Origin: Bacillota bacterium
GTDB lineage: Bacteria; Bacillota; Clostridia; Christensenellales; Aristaeellaceae
DNA length: 40,849 nt
Assembly (NCBI GenBank): GCA_023413135.1
Contig: JAEZQK010000087.1
Span: forward strand, 1 to 40,849
Direction of reading: 5' to 3'
A program made the position numbers and the translations under genes. Numbering within the stretch: the stretch's first letter is position 1; each line of letters begins with the position of its first letter. The notes below the pieces were generated by a model. It saw only the letters and a list, made by a program, of their open reading frames with translations, had not been told where the DNA came from and did no database searches. Below are positions 8,970 through 16,029 of the stretch, in pieces.

Positions 8970-9540
8970 GGTTTCTTTCCCCCTGTCCGAGCCGCGTAAG
9001 CTCATCCCGATACTGCTCCAAAAAGGATAAAAACGCCGCCTCCAGAATATATCCCCATTTGGACATAAGCAGGTTGATTTCGTAATCGGGCGATTTTTCG
9101 GATAACCCCAAAACTTCCCGGTATTCCCCCGCCCGTGTGATGGTCATTTGATCAAAAATCGCGGTGATCTGTTTCTTTTGGGCAATCAGCCTGTTGATAT
9201 TCCGCAATGCTGTTTCCGGGTCAGCCTTCGTCATATGAAACAGCTTGAGCAGCGCCTCGTTGCGCATGGGACTTTCGGTCAGTCCGTCGGTTAGCCACGC
9301 TTTGAGGGCGGTTTTCCCCCCATCCGTAACGCGGTAGACCTTCTTTTCATGGCGGAGCGCGGGCGCGGTTTCCGTAATGGTTACCCAGTCCTTTTTCCGC
9401 ATCGCCTCCAGCGTTCGGTAAATCTGTCCCTGATCGGCTGCCCAGATAAAGCGGCAGGAAATATCAAACACTTTTTTAATCTCGTAACCGGTCAATTCCT
9501 TATCCCATAAAAAGCCGAGGATTCCATATTCCAGTGACAC
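8950..9540 (-). CDS. PadR-family transcriptional regulator
   Basis: This 196-residue PadR regulator has an N-terminal winged helix-turn-helix (about residues 1-85: LEYGILGFLWDKELTGYEIK, then GQIYRTLEAMRKKDWV and a wing with KKVYRVTDGGK). A C-terminal helical dimerisation domain of about 100 residues marks the longer PadR/Vir_act_alpha_C type. A GTG at 9540 is preferred: AGGAGG lies 8 nt upstream, whereas the TTG at 9546 is only 2 nt away. It heads the operon PadR, membrane protein, PrsW, sigma, anti-sigma and 109-aa protein. A perfect inverted repeat in its own upstream region suggests autorepression. Confidence 0.92.
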   Translation of the reverse strand: MSLEYGILGFLWDKELTGYEIKKVFDISCRFIWAADQGQIYRTLEAMRKKDWVTITETAPALRHEKKVYRVTDGGKTALKAWLTDGLTESPMRNEALLKLFHMTKADPETALRNINRLIAQKKQITAIFDQMTITRAGEYREVLGLSEKSPDYEINLLMSKWGYILEAAFLSFLEQYRDELTRLGQGERNHAETGR

Positions 9541-9556
9541 AGGCAATGCCTCCTAA

Positions 9557-9572
9557 ATAACACTTGTGTTAT
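9557..9572. promoter_or_regulatory. Putative PadR operator: inverted repeat ATAACAC-TT-GTGTTAT
   Basis: Two perfect 7-bp arms separated by TT lie immediately upstream of the PadR ribosome-binding site and directly next to a TATGAT -10-like box on the minus strand. PadR proteins usually bind such short dyads and repress their own operons. The match to this regulator is inferred from position alone. Confidence 0.55.
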
Positions 9573-9724
9573 ATCATACATATCGGCGTGGGCAGGAGAA
9601 ATTTATGGAAATCGATAAGATAATTTTTCGCTGCGTCCGATTACGCTCCAAGCCGTGTCCTCCAGCCTCGCCAACAGCAGCTCTGATCTGAGTTCTGTAC
9701 ACAAACGGCATGTGGGCTGTGTTT
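9573..9724. other. Intergenic stretch without recognisable gene
   Basis: This is the spacer between the PadR promoter (minus strand) and leader copy 1. I see no convincing open frame, repeat or RNA. It contains the right boundary of the minus-strand gene block. Confidence 0.4.
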
Positions 9725-9855
9725 AAATAAAGAGGACGTCACAGATTTCCTTGTTTTTCCGGTTCTGTATATGGTAATCTCAAAGCGTACGAGGCTGCCC
9801 GATGAGGGGTGGCCTTTTTTGATGGTGATTATCCATGAAAAAAGGAGGTTGGCGT
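9725..9855 (+). promoter_or_regulatory. Conserved toxin leader, copy 1: promoter-like boxes, terminator hairpin and RBS
   Basis: Nearly identical to 17,476-17,606. It contains a TTGTTT box (9751-9756) and TAATCT (9775-9780) with an 18-nt spacer, the conserved block AGCGTAC, a hairpin with a T-run (9793-9820), and AAAAAAGGAGG before the ATG at 9856. The same core recurs at 24.5 kb and before the terminase operon. The -35/-10 boxes match the housekeeping consensus only moderately (3/6 and 4/6), so a phage activator may be needed. Confidence 0.65.
9793..9820 (+). terminator. Leader attenuator-type terminator, copy 1
   Basis: The stem GGCTGCCC / GGGTGGCC has eight pairs including two G-U pairs, with a 6-nt loop, and is followed by six T. 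It lies between the promoter-like boxes and the start codon, so it could act as an attenuator requiring read-through or antitermination. Confidence 0.65.
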
Positions 9856-9945
9856 ATGCCATTGACCGTACCTGCAAAATTCAAAACCCTTGCGCAGATG
9901 CTTAAAGAGGAGGCGGAGAAAAACACCGCCGCCCGGGTCAGATAA
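9856..9945 (+). pseudogene. Cassette B: first 27 codons of the large toxin protein, then stop
   Basis: It starts with ATG after a strong AAAGGAGG and encodes PLTVPAKFKTLAQMLKEE and a few more residues. This is identical or nearly so to the N-terminus of cassette C. After TAAR the frame enters an inverted segment and stops at 9943-9945 after 29 residues. It is the 5' stump of a rearranged gene whose 3' half resumes at 10,090. Confidence 0.75.
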
Positions 9946-10086
9946 CGGGTGTGGGGCTTCAGCCATGCGTAACGGTCGAAGAATTCCTTGTCGATCTTTG
10001 TGGTATCAACGCCCAGCCTGTTTAGTTCACGGATCGGCGTGCTGTTGGTGGGCTGAAGGTAGGGCGAATAGTGGGGGTTCGCTGTT
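9943..10086 (-). repeat. Inverted segment of the toxin gene N-terminal region
   Basis: Read on the minus strand, this segment encodes YSPYLQPTNSTPIRELNRL and DKEFFDRYAWLKP, matching cassette C at about 17,886-18,010 in reverse orientation. It is flanked by the forward 5' stump and the forward 3' half of the gene. This shows that cassette B arose by deletion plus a local inversion rather than simple truncation. Confidence 0.8.
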
Positions 10087-10089
10087 GCC

Positions 10090-12567
10090 ATGGCGGCAGG
10101 TACGATCGTGGACGCCGCCAAAGCGGAAACCGGCGGCACGGTCATAGCTCCGAAAATCCGGACGCAGTATGATCAGGTGGCCCAAACGGTGCTGGGGATG
10201 AACGGAGATTCCATTTTCAAAATTGCTTCCTTTCTCAATGATACGATGAACGTTCAAAACACAGCTGTTGAACGCACGGACCTGACCAGGGCATTGTCTA
10301 CGATCGCAAGGATGGACGGCACGGCGCTCAGGCAGGTTTTGGATGCGTTTGTGACCGAGGATGGTCTTGACCTGCCCACGGCGCAGACATTGTTCAGGCT
10401 GATGAAGCTGCGGGAGGCCATGGTGGGGAAGGTTTCCGGAGCGGATGGTATGACCGGTGATGCCTTTGTTCTTGCCACATCCAATGCCTTGAGAAGCATC
10501 AACATGGATACCGGCAATCCTGGCCTGGACGACGCGCTGACGATCGCTGCATCCACTACCCACAACCTGGATATTGCCCGGGAGAGGTGGGGCATGGCAG
10601 GTGTCAATTATATCGGCAACCTGATACAATCGGGCCATGCAAAAGAAGCGGTACTGATTGCATCCCTGCCCAGCCATGCCAAGGCGGTCATTGTGGCGGA
10701 AGAGAATATGCGGACTGTGGCTTTGAACCAAGACGCCATCCTTGCCCAGGCAAATGCCGCTGCGCAGGATATGCAGAATCCACACCTCCTGAAAAATGCC
10801 GCCAAACGGGCGGAGCAGCAGGCTTTGCTTGCGCTAAAGGCGGAATTGATGGATGAAGGAGCGCTGGGAGACCGGTCCGGCCTTGAGCAGGATGTAAAAA
10901 CGGCTGAAAGGATATTGGATCAGTCCAAGGCAGGATTGAACCGTGCAGTTCAAACAGAACAAGCCAAATGGAACACGCTTGCCAAAGCCCAGGCGCGCTT
11001 TGTTGCGAACCTGGCGGATACAAATGCCATGAAAGCGGTGCATACCGCCTTTGGGGGATTCTGGAATGCTTCCACTGCGCGCAAGAAGGCGCAACAGGCG
11101 GTGGCAGGCAACCAGCAGGCGCTGATAGACGCCCGGCAGAAGATGAGCGATGCCCAGAAGCGAGCCGTGGAAAACGTTGAGATCCAAGCCGGGCAGAAGC
11201 TTAAGGAACTGCTCCTTAAACGGACGGAAGAACGGACCAAGCTGAAGGAACAGGCTGTAGGGCAAGACGATGATCTTCGGGACGGGGATGGACTGCCGCC
11301 TTTGCAAAGTGTGGATTTTTCCTCTGACCGGGTAACCCTTCTTGCGAATAGAAATGGAAGCGGTATAATAAAGGACGGCAGGCAGCAATTGGAATCCGAT
11401 ACCGTAGCAGTACCGCAGGGTAAGGGGAATAGACCTTTCCGCGCTTTGGCCGCAAGCGGCGCGGTAACGGATGTGGAATATGCAAACGGGAATCAGGATG
11501 TGCAGGCTCCGGATGAAGGAGATACGGTAAAAGAGCCGGGCATCAATGATTTGCTTGACGCGGTGATGACGCCAGAACAGCGTTTTCAGAGGGCTAAAAT
11601 CACAAGTCTCATTATAGGGTGGCTTTCAAAGGAGCAGAAGCGGAGGATCGAGAACGGAGAGGACTTTGACGCGATCATAAATGAGCTTGATTCGTGGCAG
11701 ATAGATAGAATTGAACACAGCATAGATAAATCCGGGACTTTGGACTCCCAGCAGCATAGGGATTTTATGCTTTTGAGTGGTGGAGTTTTTAGGGATGTAG
11801 CGCTGCCCGAAAGGCTGGCCATCCTCCAGGTTTTGAAGGAGAAGGCTGGGGAAATCACAGCAGACGACCTGATAAGCCTAGCCGCAGATGTCTTGGGAGA
11901 GGAGGTAGAAGGCGGTTATTTTGAACATTTGAACCACACCCCTCTAAACAGAACCCTCCTGAATGAATTTGCAAGCCTGCTGGTTCTTGCATACCATGGC
12001 ATCGAAAACGGAATAACCCTTGAAGCTATGAATGCTGAGTACATGGCGCAGAAACAAGGGGAAGGTTCTTCATATGCAACGGCAATGTTCGCCACCGCGG
12101 TAGGTGCGGCGGTGGCACGGAAGATGTTCTTAACCCCCGGAAAAATCCCTGGCGGTCAGCAAGGGGCAATGGGGAATTCGGAGGGCAGCCAGTCTCCCGT
12201 GAAGCCGCCGGAGAGTGCGGGGAATCATGGTGGGCTGGCAGAAGAGGATTCGGGGAAGATCAAGGTTGGAAACTTAGACGAATTGCCTGATACAGCAAAA
12301 AACAGTTACAGTAGTTATGATGGAAAAGGATGGGATGGTAATTATAGCGGTCAAACTCCGGGAACTGCGGCAGGAAGTGCATACAGAAATAGCAATGGCA
12401 TGTTGCCAAAGACTGATTCATTAGGTGACAAAATTACTTATAGAGAGTTTGATGTAAACAATCATATAGCCGGTGCTGGCAGGGATGCTGAACGGTTTAT
12501 AGTTGGGAGCGATGGGTCAATATATTATACAAATGACCACTATACGACTTTTATCAAAATCAAGTAG
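10090..12567 (+). CDS. Cassette B: 3' part of large toxin protein with C-terminal barnase-like RNase domain
   Basis: This open frame of up to 825 codons has no ribosome-binding site before its first ATG, which aligns to an internal codon of cassette A. It is therefore probably a silent or poorly expressed fragment. Residues 1-375 are the conserved helical body shared with A and C (RWGMAGVNYIGNL). Residues 375-725 form a further region with a hydrophobic stretch, ATAMFATAVGAAVARK. The last 100 or so residues match the microbial RNase (barnase/N1) fold: P-G-T-x-x-G, NSNGMLP, YREFD with catalytic E786, R798 and R802, and DHYTTF with H817. Barnase has E73, R83, R87 and H102, and the Arg-Arg and Arg-His spacings are identical. 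All catalytic residues are present, so the tip should be an active RNase if made. The immunity gene follows after 12 nt. The sequence becomes AT-richer after about 12,270, consistent with a separately acquired tip. Confidence 0.85.
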   Translation: MAAGTIVDAAKAETGGTVIAPKIRTQYDQVAQTVLGMNGDSIFKIASFLNDTMNVQNTAVERTDLTRALSTIARMDGTALRQVLDAFVTEDGLDLPTAQTLFRLMKLREAMVGKVSGADGMTGDAFVLATSNALRSINMDTGNPGLDDALTIAASTTHNLDIARERWGMAGVNYIGNLIQSGHAKEAVLIASLPSHAKAVIVAEENMRTVALNQDAILAQANAAAQDMQNPHLLKNAAKRAEQQALLALKAELMDEGALGDRSGLEQDVKTAERILDQSKAGLNRAVQTEQAKWNTLAKAQARFVANLADTNAMKAVHTAFGGFWNASTARKKAQQAVAGNQQALIDARQKMSDAQKRAVENVEIQAGQKLKELLLKRTEERTKLKEQAVGQDDDLRDGDGLPPLQSVDFSSDRVTLLANRNGSGIIKDGRQQLESDTVAVPQGKGNRPFRALAASGAVTDVEYANGNQDVQAPDEGDTVKEPGINDLLDAVMTPEQRFQRAKITSLIIGWLSKEQKRRIENGEDFDAIINELDSWQIDRIEHSIDKSGTLDSQQHRDFMLLSGGVFRDVALPERLAILQVLKEKAGEITADDLISLAADVLGEEVEGGYFEHLNHTPLNRTLLNEFASLLVLAYHGIENGITLEAMNAEYMAQKQGEGSSYATAMFATAVGAAVARKMFLTPGKIPGGQQGAMGNSEGSQSPVKPPESAGNHGGLAEEDSGKIKVGNLDELPDTAKNSYSSYDGKGWDGNYSGQTPGTAAGSAYRNSNGMLPKTDSLGDKITYREFDVNNHIAGAGRDAERFIVGSDGSIYYTNDHYTTFIKIK

Positions 12568-12579
12568 GGAGGGGAAAGA

Positions 12580-12978
12580 ATGGATAGTGCTATCTACCAT
12601 GTTAATAAAAAGGAATATGCACTTATAAAAGAGCGCATTAAAACCAACAATCTGTATATAGTCGAAATCCAAGGTAGTGAGGTTCAAAATCTTGAGTCAT
12701 ATTTGGGCAAAGTTTGGGAGAAATTTAAGTTCCCCCAGACAGGGTATGTTAACCATGATGCTTATCTTGACTGGATCAGGGATCTTGAATGGTTAAACAA
12801 AGATGGCTATATTATGGCTATCTTTGATTTTAGCAAATTCCTTATGAAAAGTCCTGAGCTAAAGAACGAGATAATTGAGGATTTTACAGATGTTGTGCTT
12901 CCTTGGTGGCAGGGCGAAGTTGAAAAATACGTAGTTGAAGGGAAAGCGAAATCTTTTACTGTATATCTTGTTAATTGA
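12580..12978 (+). CDS. Barstar-family RNase inhibitor (immunity protein)
   Basis: This 132-residue protein begins 12 nt after the barnase-like tip and is preceded by GGGAGGGG. The segment LYIVEIQGSEVQNLESYLGK, followed by a Phe-Pro turn and LDWIRDLEWL, corresponds to the barstar core (beta strand, the helix that plugs the RNase active site, and the Asp-bearing segment). The rest (IMAIFDFSKFL and a C-terminal strand with FTVYLVN) completes an alpha/beta barstar fold with a longer insertion than Bacillus barstar (about 90 residues). It would bind and block the RNase domain of the upstream gene in the cytoplasm. Its survival behind a damaged toxin gene suggests retained protective value against the same toxin delivered by relatives. 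Confidence 0.82.
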   Translation: MDSAIYHVNKKEYALIKERIKTNNLYIVEIQGSEVQNLESYLGKVWEKFKFPQTGYVNHDAYLDWIRDLEWLNKDGYIMAIFDFSKFLMKSPELKNEIIEDFTDVVLPWWQGEVEKYVVEGKAKSFTVYLVN

Positions 12979-13330
12979 TAGCCGCATAATAATGCAAGGG
13001 ACAGTAACACAACACGAGGGATAATAAGGGAAAACACAGGGGCCGGTTCTCAAAGGAAGCCAGTCACCTTGGAAGCGACCTGAGGGGGTAGCCAGCCAAT
13101 CTTTCATTGAACATGAACACAAGGGACGGCAGACTGTATCAAAAAGCCCATTGGGATAAGCGAAGGCAGGTGAGAGGAGTACGAGAGACGGTTCTGAGGA
13201 GCACGGGGGACGGTTTGCGTGGAAACAAATAGCTAAGGAAGAGAAAAAACGGTCGGCAAACAAACCGTCAAAAGGTGATATCGTGGGCACAGGGGACGGT
13301 TCTTTGTGTTGACAAGCGTGAAGAGGGTAT
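12979..13330. repeat. Gene-free stretch with degenerate REP-like units
   Basis: No convincing gene. It contains several imperfect copies of a GGGACGGTTCT-type palindromic unit: CAGGGGCCGGTTCTC near 13,036, AAGGGACGG near 13,118, GAGACGGTTCTGAGG near 13,185, CGGGGGACGGTTTGCG near 13,204, and the best copy GGGCACAGGGGACGGTTCT at 13,285-13,303, just upstream of the first transposase. These are the left-flank partners of the GAACCGTCCC units seen after each transposase. Confidence 0.6.
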
Positions 13331-13363
13331 GATACACTCCCTTTGACAAGAGAGGAGTGTATC
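13331..13363 (+). promoter_or_regulatory. Hairpin enclosing the transposase ribosome-binding site, copy 1
   Basis: Perfect 10-bp arms GATACACTCC and GGAGTGTATC. The right arm contains the GGAG of the ribosome-binding site, 9 nt before the ATG. The hairpin would hide the start and keep transposase translation low. The same layout stands before copy 2. Confidence 0.6.
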
Positions 13364-13366
13364 CTT

Positions 13367-14122
13367 ATGCCAAGAGTTGCACGAAGACAGAGCAAAACGA
13401 ATGTATACCATGTCATGCTGCGTGGGAACGGACAGCGGCAGGTATTCCAGGACGCCGAAGACAATGAACGCTTTCTTGAGATACTGAGTGTATGCAAGGC
13501 AACGAGTGGTTTTCATGTGTACGCCTACTGCCTAATGGGTAATCATGTGCACCTGCTGATGCGGACGGATGAGAAAGGTGAGCCCTTGAGCCAGATATTC
13601 CGGCGGCTTGGTGCGCAATATGTGTATTGGTATAACGGTAAATATGAACGGGTTGGACACTTGTTTCAGGACCGGTATCGGAGCGAACCCGTGGAGGACG
13701 ATGCGTATCTGCTTTCTGTACTGCGGTATATTCACCAAAACCCGGTGAAAGCAGGGATTACGCATGACGTGGCTGACTATCCCTACAGCAGTTACCGGGA
13801 ATACCTTAAACCAAAGGCGGGACAAGTGACGGATGTGGCGCTTATCAAAGGAATCATGGACCTTGAAGCGTTCATCGCATTCCATGAAGAGACAGACGGT
13901 TCGGAATACTTGGATGTCCGGCCGATCCATCCGAAGATGAGCGACGAGCAAGCGAAGATGCTGATTGCGAAGGCTGCAGGATGCAAAACAGTGGAGGAGT
14001 TTCAAGAACTGGACAAGACACTTAGGATGAAAGTGCTGCCTATGCTCAAAGAGGGGAACGCATCCTATCGGCAGATCAGCAGATTGACTGGAGAAAGCAT
14101 AGGGATTATAAGGAAAGTATAG
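13367..14122 (+). CDS. REP-associated tyrosine (Y1) transposase, copy 1
   Basis: This 251-residue member of the TnpA_REP / IS200-like Y1 family has the typical N-terminus MPRVARRQS and YHVMLRGNGQRQVF, the metal-binding HUH motif H60-V-H62 in MGNHVHLLM, and the downstream YIHQNPVKAG segment in which Y121 is the likely nucleophile. A C-terminal extension with a helix-turn-helix-like ending (SYRQISRLTGESIGIIRK) is present. Such enzymes cut single-stranded palindromes of REP type. Matching GGGACGGTTCT / GAACCGTCCC units flank it at 13,285-13,303 and 14,131-14,148. ATG 13,367 was chosen over an upstream in-frame TTG because it matches the family start and has GAGGAG at a spacing of about 9 nt. Confidence 0.92.
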   Translation: MPRVARRQSKTNVYHVMLRGNGQRQVFQDAEDNERFLEILSVCKATSGFHVYAYCLMGNHVHLLMRTDEKGEPLSQIFRRLGAQYVYWYNGKYERVGHLFQDRYRSEPVEDDAYLLSVLRYIHQNPVKAGITHDVADYPYSSYREYLKPKAGQVTDVALIKGIMDLEAFIAFHEETDGSEYLDVRPIHPKMSDEQAKMLIAKAAGCKTVEEFQELDKTLRMKVLPMLKEGNASYRQISRLTGESIGIIRKV

Positions 14123-14130
14123 GGACACGG

Positions 14131-14148
14131 AGAACCGTCCCTTGTGCT
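14131..14148 (+). repeat. REP-like end, AGAACCGTCCCTTGTGCT
   Basis: Right-flank unit 9 nt after the transposase stop. It is the reverse complement of the left-flank GGGACGGTTCT motif. The same unit follows the other two transposase copies. Confidence 0.65.
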
Positions 14149-14227
14149 GCTCAACCGGTAACTCGGCATACTGCAATACAAGGATGCTCCGGCATGCCGG
14201 GAACCGGTATCAAAGGAAGAGGCAGAT

Positions 14228-14908
14228 ATGATATTTATCACAGGGGATACGCACATCCCAATCGACATCAATAAATTGAGCATGACGAAATTTCCAAAGC
14301 AGAAAAATCTTTTGGCAGAAGATTATGTAATTGTCTGCGGGGATTTTGGGGGTGTATGGGACCGTAGCAACGAAGAACGGTATTGGCTTAAATGGCTGAC
14401 CAACAAAAACTTTACAACGTTGTTTATAGACGGAAACCATGAAAATCATCAAATGCTGAACGAGGAATTCCCGGTGATTCGATTCTGCGGTGGAAACGCG
14501 CATAAAATTAATGACAAGATATTTCATTTGATGCGAGGCCAGGTATTTCGCATTGGCGAAAAGAAAATATTTACAATGGGCGGGGCCAGTTCACACGACA
14601 AGGAAAGCAGAAGAGAAGGGAAAGACTGGTGGCCTCAAGAAATGCCCTCCGAGAATGAATATCAAATTGCAGAACATAATTTACAGGGAAGCAGCTGGAA
14701 AGTGGATTATGTGATTACGCATTGTGCTCCGAATTCTATCCAAAGCCAAGTGAAGGATGGATACGAAGAAAATGTGCTGACGGGTTTTTTAGAAAGCGTG
14801 AAGGAAAAGCTGACTTTTGATAGGTGGTTTTTCGGGCATTATCATGTGGACAAACAAATTGACAGCAAGTATATTTGCCTTTTTGAAAACATTGTTGAAA
14901 TTGGCTGA
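14228..14908 (+). CDS. Calcineurin-like metallophosphoesterase
   Basis: This 226-residue protein has the complete metallophosphoesterase motif set: G6-D7-T-H9, G38-D39-F-G-G, G69-N70-H71-E, T164-H165 and G203-H204-x-H206. These bind two metal ions in a cytoplasmic hydrolase. No signal peptide or membrane helix is present. The substrate (nucleotide, phosphoprotein or other phosphate ester) cannot be told. The start at 14,228 has AAGGAAGAGG upstream. It stands alone between two REP-transposase units and may be a passenger in this torn region. Confidence 0.88.
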   Translation: MIFITGDTHIPIDINKLSMTKFPKQKNLLAEDYVIVCGDFGGVWDRSNEERYWLKWLTNKNFTTLFIDGNHENHQMLNEEFPVIRFCGGNAHKINDKIFHLMRGQVFRIGEKKIFTMGGASSHDKESRREGKDWWPQEMPSENEYQIAEHNLQGSSWKVDYVITHCAPNSIQSQVKDGYEENVLTGFLESVKEKLTFDRWFFGHYHVDKQIDSKYICLFENIVEIG

Positions 14909-15032
14909 ACAGGCTATCAGCCCAAATATTGGTATCGAAGCTGGGGAAGGCACTGAATAAGACAATGATCGCACAGCATTTATTGGCTTTATGGTCGAAG
15001 GAATAACCAACACGGATCTTGCATTGTAACTA
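14909..15032. other. Short intergenic stretch with possible gene scrap
   Basis: A brief open run reads DNDRTAFIGFMVEGI before a stop. It may be the relic of a C-terminal end, but no family can be assigned. Otherwise empty. Confidence 0.2.
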
Positions 15033-15290
15033 TTAAGTCTCCGAAAGACCTGTTAAACTTCCTGAAGGAAGAGACAGACGTCCAGCCGATCCATCCGAAG
15101 ATGGGACGAGCAAGAAAAGAGGCTGATTGTGAAGGCTGCAGGATGCAAAACAGTGGAGGAGTTTCAAAAACTGGACAAGGCGCTGAGGATGAAAATGCTG
15201 GCTATGCTTAAGGAGCGGAACGCATCCTATCGGCAGATCAGCAGATTGACCGTAGAAAGTATAGGGATTAGCAGGAAAGAATAGAAACAC
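15033..15290 (+). pseudogene. 3' remnant of a third REP-associated transposase
   Basis: The nucleotide sequence matches the last 240 or so bp of the two intact transposases (VQPIHPKMG, then KTVEEFQKLD and the helix-turn-helix end). Several single-base losses put the pieces in different frames, and the 5' two thirds including the HUH motif are missing. It still ends with the REP-like unit GAGAACCGTCCCCTGTGCT at 15,292-15,310, which abuts the toxin-tip fragment. Confidence 0.8.
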
Positions 15291-15312
15291 GGAGAACCGT
15301 CCCCTGTGCTAT

Positions 15313-15456
15313 TTAGAATTTGCAGTTCTCAAACCAATACCAGGCGTAACAAAATCTATTGTTAAATCTTGGGGCGGCTCAACTGGAAAAGGTATTCAAT
15401 ATAAATTGCCGATGACAATTGAGGAACTCATTCGTCAAGGTTATCTAAGAAAATAG
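15313..15456 (+). pseudogene. Headless TNT-type (NAD glycohydrolase) toxin tip
   Basis: A start-less frame of 47 codons reads VLKPIPGVTKSIVKSW, then GKGIQYKLPMTIEELIRQGY and a stop. This matches the C-terminal end of TNT-domain toxins, the NAD+ glycohydrolase family named after the tuberculosis necrotizing toxin. The upstream catalytic part is absent: homology begins exactly at the end of a REP-like unit, so a transposition or recombination event at the REP sequence removed the 5' part. An immunity-type gene follows after 10 nt. It is too short to be active. Confidence 0.68.
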
Positions 15457-15466
15457 GAGGGGTTGT

Positions 15467-15913
15467 ATGTACAATAGCGATGCAATATACACAACAAAGG
15501 AGTTAGAAGTACACATTCGATCAATTTTCAAAAAGCTTCTCCCATTTGCAAAGAAAGACGGCGTATTTAAGGAACTGGATGACTATTTTGATACATGGAC
15601 GCCAAAAGGTCAAGATGGCAGCTTTTGCTTTTCAGATAAGGCGGGTTACCATTATGGTGTTATAGAGCGTGGGGTACTACGTGAAAATATTGTTACCCAA
15701 AGCTTAACCGAGATTACATATCAAGTGCTCTCTAATGACATATTTTGGATGGCGGTAGAATATGAGAGTGCTCATAGAGTGGAAGGACAGGATTTTCGTA
15801 GATTGCTGTTTGAAAAAGAGTTGCAATATTGGAGAGTTCTAGGCGAAGATTTAGTTGTAAGGGCGAAGCAAAAAATTGCAGAGACTTTGGAAAAAGCACC
15901 GTTTGTTGACTAA
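15467..15913 (+). CDS. Imm63-like immunity protein
   Basis: This 148-residue cytoplasmic protein has AGGAGGGG 4 nt before its ATG. The central block CFSDKAGYHYGVIERGV, then the acidic stretch FWMAVEYESAHRVEGQDFRR and LLFEKELQYW, resembles the Imm63 family of polymorphic-toxin immunity proteins. It sits 10 nt behind the TNT-type toxin tip, the usual place for a cognate immunity gene, so it probably once neutralised that toxin. It now lies as an orphan between two REP-transposase units. It is AT-richer than the surrounding cassette bodies, as expected for a mobile tip/immunity module. Confidence 0.7.
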   Translation: MYNSDAIYTTKELEVHIRSIFKKLLPFAKKDGVFKELDDYFDTWTPKGQDGSFCFSDKAGYHYGVIERGVLRENIVTQSLTEITYQVLSNDIFWMAVEYESAHRVEGQDFRRLLFEKELQYWRVLGEDLVVRAKQKIAETLEKAPFVD

Positions 15914-15947
15914 GAATAAGCAGTATAAGTGTTGTCACGCCTTCTCG

Positions 15948-16026
15948 GAGCACGAGGGACGGTTCTCTGTGTTGACAAGCATGAAGAGGGTATGATACAC
16001 TCCCCTTGACAAGAGGGGAGTGTATC
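15948..16026 (+). promoter_or_regulatory. REP-like unit and RBS-hiding hairpin before transposase copy 2
   Basis: GAGCACGAGGGACGGTTCT (about 15,948-15,966) is followed by a 12-bp perfect inverted repeat GATACACTCCCC (15,994-16,005) / GGGGAGTGTATC (16,015-16,026). The right arm holds the ribosome-binding site. The arms differ from copy 1 at the inner end, yet pairing is kept. Confidence 0.6.
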
Positions 16027-16029
16027 CTT

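Noticed and set aside
9741..9800. Leader repeats as phage attachment (att) sites
   Set aside because: Four copies each sit just upstream of genes with promoter spacing and a terminator. No integrase or tRNA is near, so a regulatory role explains them better.
12979..13330. Possible CRISPR-like array formed by repeated GGGACGG units
   Set aside because: Spacing is irregular, units are degenerate and in both orientations, and each group adjoins a Y1 transposase. This is a REP-type pattern.
14933..15015. C-terminal piece of a Fic-type protein
   Set aside because: Only about 20 residues of weak resemblance and no HPFx(D/E)GN motif; not enough to call.
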